A stretch of DNA of 64,000 nucleotides from assembly GCF_022878925.1 (NCBI RefSeq), contig NZ_CP084626.1, positions 2,418,001 to 2,482,000 on the forward strand, given 5' to 3'. Numbering within the stretch: the stretch's first letter is position 1; the number at the start of each line of letters is the position of its first letter. This DNA comes from Caballeronia sp. TF1N1 (GTDB lineage Bacteria > Pseudomonadota > Gammaproteobacteria > Burkholderiales > Burkholderiaceae). This document shows, in pieces, positions 57,707 through 64,000 of this stretch. A model generated the notes under the pieces. It saw only the letters and a list, made by a program, of their open reading frames with translations, did not search any database and had not been told where the DNA came from. The translations under genes and the position numbers were made by a program.

Positions 57707-57871
57707 TTCACTTGCATGCCTTCTTCTCGGTGCTTCTTGCTGGCGCTCGATACACCCGATGCCCCATTCCTCGCAGATGGAAGCGTCGCGCGCACCGCCC
57801 CGGGCCAGCCAACTTCTCTTACGCCGGAAAGCCGACGGCGCCGGCTCATTAGAGCGGGCGCCGCCTCAACA

Positions 57872-57916
57872 ACACAAGATATAGTGCAAAGTACGTCTTT
57901 CGGCACCAAGTATAGT
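57872..57916 (-). promoter_or_regulatory. Pair of NrdR-like boxes upstream of nrdA
   Basis: Box 1 is ACACAAGATATAGT (57872-57885), and box 2 GCACCAAGTATAGT (57903-57916), starting 31 bases apart, the three-turn spacing typical of NrdR box pairs. NrdR represses ribonucleotide reductase genes when dATP is high. Box 2 covers the -10 of the promoter at 57909-57936. Confidence 0.7.
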
Positions 57917-57936
57917 GGACTTTCGCACAGTCTCAA
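57909..57936 (-). promoter_or_regulatory. nrdA promoter
   Basis: On the minus strand TTGAGA (57931-57936) and TATACT (57909-57914) are 16 bases apart. The -10 lies within NrdR-like box 2, so NrdR binding would block initiation. The start point is predicted near 57901, about 480 bases before the nrdA ATG. Confidence 0.6.
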
Positions 57937-58411
57937 AAAGTTTTATTTGCTCTGACCATGCGCTCACGGGGTTGACTTTTGCTGCGTCAAAGCACGGCAA
58001 GGGATCGGGCGTGAGCTTGCTGCGGCGCAGCGAGACGGAGCTTCCGCGAGGCGTTTATAACGAAGTCAAGATGTGTGGACAGGCGTGAATCGGGCGCGTG
58101 ATTGCGCTATACGCGAAGGCCGCTTCGAGTTTTTGCGCGTGCGGGACGTTCGCGCCGAAGCCATCCTGGCGATGGAGGCGTTTGCAGTCGGCGAGAGTTT
58201 AGATGTATGAGACTGCGCTCGCCGCAATATAGAGCCGCAAACCGCATCTCATGTTCACTGTCGGCCAAGTAGCCGCCGCATGCGCTTAGTGCGTGTCAAG
58301 GGAGGATGACCGTGCTTACCGCAGCATGGCCTTTGCGGGAACAGCGCGCCTTTGCAGTCTGCAAGACATCCTCGACGTGAGGCGGCGCATGTTCGTTTCG
58401 GCACCGAAGGC

Positions 58412-58762
58412 TCAACGCGCGTCGCGCCCTCGCGGGCTCGCGGCATGACGTCGCGCGTGTTCATCGCAACAAAAGCGCTGTCCCGCCACCACGATCGACT
58501 CGCTGCGTGGCGTATGCACGCCGCATTGCACGCAGCGGATGAGCGGATCGGTGAGCTGCGGAGCATCGCTCGCAGCGGCGCCGCCACGCGTGCGACGCGC
58601 ACCAGTGGCACCCGCAGCACCCGCAGCGCCCGATGAACCCGGCGCGCCGCTTCCCGCCGACGAACGCGCATCGGCTTGAGCGCGCTCGTTGGCGCGGCGC
58701 AGTTTCTTCAGGAGCCATTGGGTCACGAAGAAGAGCGCGATCAGAAGAATGAAGTTTCGCAT
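58412..58762 (-). CDS. PP0621 family small membrane protein
   Basis: The 116-residue protein has an N-terminal membrane helix (MRNFILLIALFFVTQWLLKK), a Gly/Ala/Ser-rich linker (about 30-68), and a C-terminal CxxC-type metal-binding segment: LIRCVQCGVHTPRSESIVV followed by RFCCDEHARRHA. This order and the HTPRSE element match the PP0621 family. Its function is unknown. It lies 28 bases after the ccsA-like gene on the same strand and is probably co-transcribed with it. Confidence 0.85.
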   Translation of the reverse strand: MRNFILLIALFFVTQWLLKKLRRANERAQADARSSAGSGAPGSSGAAGAAGATGARRTRGGAAASDAPQLTDPLIRCVQCGVHTPRSESIVVAGQRFCCDEHARRHAASPRGRDAR

Positions 58763-58790
58763 CGACTTGAACAGGTTGGAAATGCCGCGC

Positions 58791-59702
58791 TCACACCACT
58801 GCGCGATGCAGCAGCACTTCGAAGACGAACCGGCTGCCCACGTAAGCCAGCAGCAACGCGACGAACGAAGCGAGCACCCAGCGCAAGGCAGCGCGTCCGC
58901 GCCAGCCGGAAACGCGTCGCGCGGTCAGCAGTGCGCCGAACATCACCCAGGAAAGGAACGCGAACACGGTCTTGTGATCGAGACGCAGCGCGCGATCGAC
59001 CAGCTGCTCGTTGAACGCGATGCCCGACACCAGCGTCAGCGTAAGCAGCACGAAGCCAGCCGCGATCAATCTGAACAGCAGCTTTTCGAGTGTAAGCAGC
59101 GGCGGCAAGGTATCGAGCCAGCTCGCGAGCCAGCCGCCATTGGCCGCATGACGCGTGTTGAGACCGCGCATGCGCTGCAGCCGGCGCTCGAGCAGCAACA
59201 TGAGCACCGCATGCAGCGCCGCGATGGCGAACAGCCCATAAGCGATATTGGCGATCAGAAAATGCAGCTTGAACATTGGCGCGGCGGAATACGAGAGCAC
59301 GCGCACGCCGCCGAACAGAAGCGGCAGCAAGGACGCCACGCAAGCGAGCGGCAACACGAGCAGACGCAGGCCGTCGAGCGGAAAGAAGAAGCTTTCGATC
59401 CAGTAGATGCCCGCGCCCAGCCAGAACATGGCCGAGAGCGCGAACGCGAAGCCGAAGATCATCGCGTTCTGCGGAAAGATGGTGGTGTGCAGCAGAACGC
59501 CGTGCACCAGCAATGCCACTAATAATAAAGCGCGCCCGACACCGCTCATGCCCGATGCGCGCGACGTCGATGTCATCGAGCCTACGCCCGCAGGCACGCC
59601 CGCCAGCGCCGGTTCGACGGCGGTATGACGATGCGCGCGCCACCCCGCCACGGCTAGTCCGCCGTAGAGAAGCGCAGTGAGGGCATACAGTACAATATCC
59701 AT
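58791..59702 (-). CDS. CcsA/YpjD-like integral membrane protein (cytochrome c assembly family)
   Basis: The 303-residue protein has eight or nine hydrophobic segments and belongs to the CcmC/CcsA heme-handling family by segments such as KLHFLIANIAYGLFAIAALHAVLML and LTLVSGIAFNEQLVDRALRLDHKTVFAFLSWVMFGALL. The two conserved His residues (KLHF and LDHKT) are candidate heme ligands. The tryptophan-rich WWxxS motif of true CcsA is not obvious, so this is the YpjD-type member usually adjacent to ffh. A role in cytochrome c maturation is not proven for this subgroup. It is divergent from ffh. Confidence 0.82.
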   Translation of the reverse strand: MDIVLYALTALLYGGLAVAGWRAHRHTAVEPALAGVPAGVGSMTSTSRASGMSGVGRALLLVALLVHGVLLHTTIFPQNAMIFGFAFALSAMFWLGAGIYWIESFFFPLDGLRLLVLPLACVASLLPLLFGGVRVLSYSAAPMFKLHFLIANIAYGLFAIAALHAVLMLLLERRLQRMRGLNTRHAANGGWLASWLDTLPPLLTLEKLLFRLIAAGFVLLTLTLVSGIAFNEQLVDRALRLDHKTVFAFLSWVMFGALLTARRVSGWRGRAALRWVLASFVALLLAYVGSRFVFEVLLHRAVV

Positions 59703-59823
59703 GTTCGAAGTTTACACTAGGCCCCGGTTCCGCGACGCCTTCACCCTTGCGCCAGCATAGTGCGCAGCGCGGTGAGCGCGCCATGTCACTGTGAATTCTG
59801 GGCCGCATTCTATAGCGCTCCCC

Positions 59824-61191
59824 ATGCTCGACAACCTCACTCAACGGATGGCGCGCGTCGTCAAGACGCTGCGCGGCGAGGCCCGCCTCACCGAGGCCAA
59901 CACGCAGGAGATGCTGCGTGAAGTGCGTCTCGCGCTTCTCGAAGCAGACGTGGCGCTGCCGGTCGTGCGCGAATTCATCGCCAAGGTGAAGGAAAAGGCG
60001 CTCGGCGAGGAAGTCCTGTCGAGCCTTTCGCCGGGCCAGGCGCTCGTCGGCGTCGTGCAGCGCGAACTGACTGCCGTGATCGGCGGCGACTACGAAGGCA
60101 AGGCCGCCGAACTGAATCTCGCGGTCACGCCGCCCGCCGTCATCCTCATGGCCGGCTTGCAGGGCGCGGGCAAGACCACGACCACCGGCAAGCTCGCCAA
60201 GCTGCTGCGCGAAAAGAGCAAGAAGAAGGTGCTGACGGTTTCTGTCGACGTGTATCGTCCGGCGGCTATTCGTCAGTTGCAGACGGTGACCGAGCAGGTC
60301 GGCGCGGACTTCTTCCCGTCCGAGCCGGATCAGAAGCCCGCGGATATCGCGCGCGCGGCAATCGACTGGGCCAAGCGCCACTACCATGACGTTGTGATCG
60401 TCGACACGGCCGGCCGTCTCGGTATCGACGAAGCCATGATGAAGGAGATCAGCGAGCTACACGCGCTGCTCAAGCCCGCCGAAACGCTCTTCGTCGTCGA
60501 CGCCATGCTCGGTCAGGACGCGGTCAACACCGCCAAGGCGTTCAACGACGCCCTGCCGCTCACCGGCGTCGTGCTCACCAAACTCGACGGCGACTCGCGC
60601 GGCGGCGCGGCGCTCTCCGTGCGTCATGTCACCGGCAAGCCGATCAAGTTCGTCGGCGTCGCGGAAAAGCTCGACGGTCTCGAAGTGTTCCATCCGGATC
60701 GCATGGCGAACCGGATTCTCGGCATGGGCGACATTCTCGCGCTCGTCGAGGAAGCGCAGCGCGGCGTCGACACGCAAGCCGCGCAGCAACTCGCCGACAA
60801 GGTCAAGAAAGGCGGCGACTTCGACCTGAACGACTTCAAGGCGCAGCTCTCGCAGATGAAGAAAATGGGCGGCCTCTCTTCGCTCATGGACAAGCTGCCC
60901 GCGCAGTTTCAGCAAGCGGCGCAAGGCGCGGACATGAACAACGCCGAGAAGCAGATGCGCCGCATGGAAGGCATCATCAATTCCATGACGCTTCAGGAAC
61001 GCGCGAAGCCCGAGCTCATCAAGGCCGCGCGCAAGCGTCGTATCGCGGCGGGCGCGGGCGTGCATGTGCAGGAAGTCAACCGCATGCTGAACCAGTACGA
61101 GCAAATGCGCGGCATGATGAAGAAGCTCAAGGGCGGCAACCTGCAAAAGATGATGCGCGGCATGAAGGGCATGATGCCCGGCATGCGCTAG
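59824..61191 (+). CDS. ffh: Signal recognition particle protein Ffh
   Basis: Ffh binds the 4.5S RNA and signal sequences of nascent membrane proteins and docks to FtsY. The 455-residue protein has the N domain (about 1-90), the G domain (about 95-295) with P-loop GLQGAGKTTTTGKLA, DVYRPAAIRQL, DTAGR and TKLDGDSRGGAAL, and the Met-rich M domain (about 325-455) ending in MMKKLKGGNLQKMMRGMKGMMPGMR. I chose the ATG at 59824 (MLDNLTQRMARVVKTLRGEARL). The terminator at 61207 follows. Confidence 0.97.
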   Translation: MLDNLTQRMARVVKTLRGEARLTEANTQEMLREVRLALLEADVALPVVREFIAKVKEKALGEEVLSSLSPGQALVGVVQRELTAVIGGDYEGKAAELNLAVTPPAVILMAGLQGAGKTTTTGKLAKLLREKSKKKVLTVSVDVYRPAAIRQLQTVTEQVGADFFPSEPDQKPADIARAAIDWAKRHYHDVVIVDTAGRLGIDEAMMKEISELHALLKPAETLFVVDAMLGQDAVNTAKAFNDALPLTGVVLTKLDGDSRGGAALSVRHVTGKPIKFVGVAEKLDGLEVFHPDRMANRILGMGDILALVEEAQRGVDTQAAQQLADKVKKGGDFDLNDFKAQLSQMKKMGGLSSLMDKLPAQFQQAAQGADMNNAEKQMRRMEGIINSMTLQERAKPELIKAARKRRIAAGAGVHVQEVNRMLNQYEQMRGMMKKLKGGNLQKMMRGMKGMMPGMR

Positions 61192-61206
61192 GCGCGACAG
61201 AACAGG

Positions 61207-61244
61207 CCCGCGCTCGCGCCGAACGCCGCGAGGAGCGCGGGTTT
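61207..61244 (+). terminator. ffh terminator
   Basis: CCCGCGCTC pairs with GAGCGCGGG around 17 bases and is followed by TTTAT. It lies 15 bases after the ffh stop and before the phosphoribosyltransferase gene. Confidence 0.65.
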
Positions 61245-61306
61245 ATCATAGGGCGCACGCCGCCGTTTCTTTCCACACTAAGTAGTCCGCCTCCCCGCTT
61301 CCCTCT

Positions 61307-61858
61307 ATGAATCGCGAAGAAGCTCTCCATATTTTCAGCCACTCCGAAGAGATCGTTTCGGTCGAAGCCGTCAACGCATCGATCGAACGCATGGCTGCAG
61401 CCATCAAGGCGGCAACGAGCGACGATTTTCCGCTCGTGCTTTCGGTCATGGGAGGCGCGGCCGTTTTCACCGGCATGCTGCTGCCGCATCTCGACTTCCC
61501 GCTCGAGTTCGATTACATCCATCTGACGCGCTATCGCAACGCCATCAAGGGCGGCAGCGAAATGCAGTGGCGCGTGGCGCCGGCCGAATCGGTGAAAGAT
61601 CGCGTGGTGCTCGTACTCGACGATATCCTTGACGAAGGCGAAACCATGGCTGCTATCCGCGACCGCATCATGGCGATGGGCGCGAAGCAGTTTTTGTCGG
61701 CGGTGCTGTGCGAGAAGATCATCCCGAAGGCGAAACCGCTGCGTCCTGATTTCTGCGGCTTCGAAGTGCCGGACCGTTATGTGTTCGGCTGCGGCATGGA
61801 CGCGAAGGGTTATTGGCGGAATCTACCAACCATTCGCGCGCTAACCGAAGGCGCATGA
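61307..61858 (+). CDS. hpt: Hypoxanthine-guanine phosphoribosyltransferase
   Basis: This 183-residue enzyme makes IMP or GMP from hypoxanthine or guanine and phosphoribosyl diphosphate in purine salvage. The PRPP-binding loop is VVLVLDDILDEGETMAAI, the PPi loop lies in LSVMGGAAVFTGMLLPHL, and the late DRYVFGCGMDAKGYWRNLP segment binds the purine. It is the betaproteobacterial HGPRT form. It lies between two terminators and so seems to be a single-gene transcript. Confidence 0.9.
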   Translation: MNREEALHIFSHSEEIVSVEAVNASIERMAAAIKAATSDDFPLVLSVMGGAAVFTGMLLPHLDFPLEFDYIHLTRYRNAIKGGSEMQWRVAPAESVKDRVVLVLDDILDEGETMAAIRDRIMAMGAKQFLSAVLCEKIIPKAKPLRPDFCGFEVPDRYVFGCGMDAKGYWRNLPTIRALTEGA

Positions 61859-61880
61859 GCGTTCGTTCGGTAGTCAGTGA

Positions 61881-61906
61881 AAAAAAGCGGCCGAGGCCGC
61901 TTTTTT
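61881..61906. terminator. Bidirectional terminator between hpt and marC
   Basis: AAAAAAGCGGCC pairs perfectly with GGCCGCTTTTTT around two bases. The T-runs are symmetrical, so it ends both convergent transcripts. The marC stop touches its right edge. Confidence 0.9.
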
Positions 61907-62505
61907 CATAGCTGATGCACGAAGGTCCGTATGCCCGTGAGCATCATCTCGACCGAAATGGCCACGAGCACGAGCCCCATCAAGCGCTCGAATGCCGTCA
62001 CCGCGCGCTCGCCGAGCCAGTGTTGAATCTTCTCGGCCAGCACGAGCACGATGGCGCACACGACCATGGTGACCGTGAGCGCGCCGATCCATTCCAGCAT
62101 CTTCCCCGGCGCTTGCGATGTCAGCAGCATTACAGTGGCAAGCGCGGACGGTCCCGCAAGCGCGGGAATGGCGAGCGGCACGATAAGCGGTTCGCCGCCG
62201 CGCGAGTCGCCGCCCATCGGGCCGTCGGGATGCGGAAAGATCATCCGCAGCGCGATCAGAAACAGCACGATCCCGCCGCCGATACGCAACGACAGATCCG
62301 TCAAGTTCATCGCGCGCAGGAAGCGGTCGCCGGCCAGCATGAACACCAGCAGGATCACGAACGCAATCGCCACTTCCCGCAAGATCACGACGCGGCGCCG
62401 CTCGATAGCGACGCCGCGCAGTGCGTTGATGAAGATTGGAATATTGCCGAGCGGATCGGTAATCAACAGAAGCAGAATCGTCGCCGACAGGAAGTTGTAT
62501 TGCAC
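61906..62505 (-). CDS. MarC family integral membrane protein
   Basis: The 199-residue protein has six predicted membrane helices and the MarC (UPF0056) signatures LLLLITDPLGNIPIFINALR near the start, LRIGGGIVLFLIALRMIF in the middle and VPLAIPALAGPSALATVMLL. Despite the name, this family is not established as a multidrug exporter; its function is unknown. I chose the GTG at 62505 ((M)QYNFLSATILLLLI), just after the proS stop, which matches homologues. An ATG seven codons upstream lies inside proS. It is the downstream partner of proS. Confidence 0.87.
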   Translation of the reverse strand: MQYNFLSATILLLLITDPLGNIPIFINALRGVAIERRRVVILREVAIAFVILLVFMLAGDRFLRAMNLTDLSLRIGGGIVLFLIALRMIFPHPDGPMGGDSRGGEPLIVPLAIPALAGPSALATVMLLTSQAPGKMLEWIGALTVTMVVCAIVLVLAEKIQHWLGERAVTAFERLMGLVLVAISVEMMLTGIRTFVHQL

Positions 62506-62506
62506 G

Positions 62507-64000
62507 TTACTTCGCGAGCGCCTCACGAATCTTGGCCGTCACCATGCCCGCTGCCTCGTCCACCGGCACGAGCGTGGCTTCGGTATCGCGGCGCGCCTGA
62601 TATTCCAGCTTGCCGTCCTTGAGCCCGCGATCGCCAATGACGATGCGATGCGGCACGCCGATCAACTCCCAGTCCGCGAACATCACGCCCGGGCGCTCAC
62701 CGCGATCGTCGAGAATTACGTCGAGGCCGGCTTCCTGCAAGGTCGCGTAGAGCTTGTCGGCCTGCTCGCGCACGGCTTCGCTGCGGTCGTAGCCCATCGG
62801 GCAGATCACGACTTCGAAAGGCGCAATGGCTTCCGGCCAGATGATGCCCTTGTCGTCGAAGTTCTGTTCGATGGCTGCGCCCAGAATACGCGTGATTCCG
62901 ATGCCGTAGCAGCCCATCTGCATGGGCGCCGGCTTGCCGTTTTCGTCGAGGAAGGTCGCGCCCATCGAATCCGAGTACTTGGTGCCAAGCTGGAACACGT
63001 GGCCCACTTCGATACCGCGACAGATTTCGAGCGTGCCCTTACCGTCCGGCGAGGGATCGCCCGCGACGACGTTGCGGATATCCGCGACTTCCGGCTCGGG
63101 CAGATCGCGGCCCCAGTTCACGCCGGTCGTGTGGAAATCCACTTCGTTCGAGCCGACCACGAAGTCGCTCATGTTCGCGACCGTGCTGTCGGCGATCACG
63201 CGCACCGGCTTTTTCGTGCCGATTGGGCCGAGATAGCCCGGCGGCGTGCCGAACCATTCGACGATCTCCGCTTCCGTCGCGAAGCGATAACCCTTGAGGC
63301 CTGGCAACTTGCCCGTCTTGATGTCGTTCAACGAATGGTCGCCGCGCAGCATCAGAAGCCAGATGGTCGGCTCGGCGCCTTCGTTGTCGGTGGCGAGAAT
63401 GATCGACTTGATCGTGCGCTCGAGCGGAATGCCGAGATACTCGGCGACGGCTTCGCACTTCGCCTTGCCGGGCGTCGGCGTCTTTTTGAGCTCTTCGGCG
63501 GGCGCGGCGCGCGTGGCGATGAGCGGCACGCCTTCGGCAGCCTCGACGTTCGCCGCGAAATCCGAAGCCGGGCAATACGCGATGTCGTCCTCGCCCGTCT
63601 CGGCGATCACGTGAAATTCATGCGAGCCGCTGCCGCCAATCGAACCGTTGTCCGCCGCGACGGCGCGAAACTCCAGGCCGATGCGCGTGAAGATGCGCAC
63701 GTAGGCATCGAACATTTTCCGATACGACTCGGCGAGGCCGGCCGTGTCTTTATCGAACGAATACGCGTCTTTCATGATGAACTCGCGGCCACGCATGACG
63801 CCGAAGCGCGGGCGGATTTCATCGCGGAACTTCGTCTGCACCTGATAGAAGTTTACCGGCAACTGCCGATAGCTCTTGATTGCGCTGCGCGCGATCTCGG
63901 TCACCACTTCCTCGTGCGTCGGGCCCATGACGAAGTCGCGGTCGTGACGGTCCTTGAAGCGCAGCAGTTCGGGGCCGTATTGTTCCCAGCGTCCCGATTC
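62507..64000 (-). CDS. proS: Prolyl-tRNA synthetase (N-terminus cut by window edge)
   Basis: The visible 497 residues are most of a class II prolyl-tRNA synthetase, which charges tRNA-Pro. Reading starts at the right edge with [20 protein letters not shown], then motif 2 ([21 protein letters not shown]) with [12 protein letters not shown] after it. The INS editing domain that clears mischarged alanine spans the middle ([25 protein letters not shown]). Motif 3 is in [17 protein letters not shown] and the anticodon-binding domain follows ([22 protein letters not shown]). Only about 75 N-terminal residues are missing. The stop lies next to the marC start. Confidence 0.96.
   Translation of the reverse strand, partial: ESGRWEQYGPELLRFKDRHDRDFVMGPTHEEVVTEIARSAIKSYRQLPVNFYQVQTKFRDEIRPRFGVMRGREFIMKDAYSFDKDTAGLAESYRKMFDAYVRIFTRIGLEFRAVAADNGSIGGSGSHEFHVIAETGEDDIAYCPASDFAANVEAAEGVPLIATRAAPAEELKKTPTPGKAKCEAVAEYLGIPLERTIKSIILATDNEGAEPTIWLLMLRGDHSLNDIKTGKLPGLKGYRFATEAEIVEWFGTPPGYLGPIGTKKPVRVIADSTVANMSDFVVGSNEVDFHTTGVNWGRDLPEPEVADIRNVVAGDPSPDGKGTLEICRGIEVGHVFQLGTKYSDSMGATFLDENGKPAPMQMGCYGIGITRILGAAIEQNFDDKGIIWPEAIAPFEVVICPMGYDRSEAVREQADKLYATLQEAGLDVILDDRGERPGVMFADWELIGVPHRIVIGDRGLKDGKLEYQARRDTEATLVPVDEAAGMVTAKIREALAK

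Larger units (their letters stand above)
57424..58411. other. 988-base region between nrdA and the PP0621-type gene
   Basis: It holds the nrdA leader (57424-57900) with its 12-bp repeats, the NrdR-like boxes and promoter, and then about 475 bases with no recognised gene. In the latter part a 45-codon plus-strand frame (GTG 58073 to TGA 58210) has a protein-like sequence (EGRFEFLRVRDVRAEAILAM) but no ribosome site, and could be a remnant. Confidence 0.45.

Overview
The window is a stretch of core chromosome from a high-GC betaproteobacterium, most likely Burkholderia sensu lato (Burkholderia, Paraburkholderia or Caballeronia). This rests on gene order (leuS-lptE-holA-proA, bamE/fur divergence, accB-accC-prmA-DUF3426-tpx-nucleoside kinase), on Burkholderia-type proteins (OmlA-like BamE with a long tail, H1-like Lys/Ala-rich protein, BthNK-like nucleoside kinase) and on GC-rich third codon positions. 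The genus cannot be settled from the sequence alone. I see no IS elements, prophage, CRISPR arrays, tRNA or rRNA genes.

Layout. 1-4625: minus-strand block leuS-lptE-holA-proA (proA cut by the window edge). 5086-8005: minus-strand exbB-exbD and dapB, then bamE, divergent from fur (8123). 8738-12044: allantoicase and the dicarboxylate carrier dctA, divergent from a FadR-type regulator. 12234-15338: tkt-gapA. 15686-16901: VOC protein and rsmE. 17000-18106: a lipoprotein guanyl-specific RNase with a barstar-type inhibitor. 18272-18463: an unannotated structured RNA with its own promoter and terminator. 18559-20853: maeB. 21117-23190: thiL-pgpA-pncC. 23346-24158: pyrF. 24265-34358: one ten-gene minus-strand sugar operon (iclR-dgoK-dgoA-SDR-araF-araG-araH-SDR-lactonase-mutarotase). 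34742-40566: aroE-mtgA, an RNB exoribonuclease, yqiA and mpl. 40784-49113: plus-strand run of a hypothetical gene, a TlpA-like thioredoxin, accB-accC-prmA, a DUF3426 protein, tpx, a nucleoside kinase and a glycine-zipper lipoprotein. 49378-57423: H1-like protein, nrdB, a DUF3820 protein, an MFS exporter and nrdA. 58412-64000: a PP0621-type protein, ccsA-like ypjD, ffh, a hypoxanthine phosphoribosyltransferase, marC and proS (cut by the window edge).

How the genes work together. The sugar operon reads as an oxidative (De Ley-Doudoroff-like) route: AraFGH imports an arabinose/galactose-type sugar, the mutarotase and an SDR dehydrogenase make the lactone, the SMP-30 lactonase opens it, and DgoK/DgoA finish through 2-dehydro-3-deoxy-6-phosphogalactonate. 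The required aldonate dehydratase is not in the window. nrdA and nrdB lie apart but carry matching NrdR-like operators far upstream of their start codons. dctA and its divergent regulator share GGTC-N-GACC operators at their predicted transcription starts.

The least-explained items are the ~158-nt structured RNA at about 18306-18463 with a perfect palindrome inside its promoter, the long NrdR-associated leaders of nrdB and nrdA, the 30-bp-phased repeats upstream of accBC, and the secreted RNase/barstar pair.
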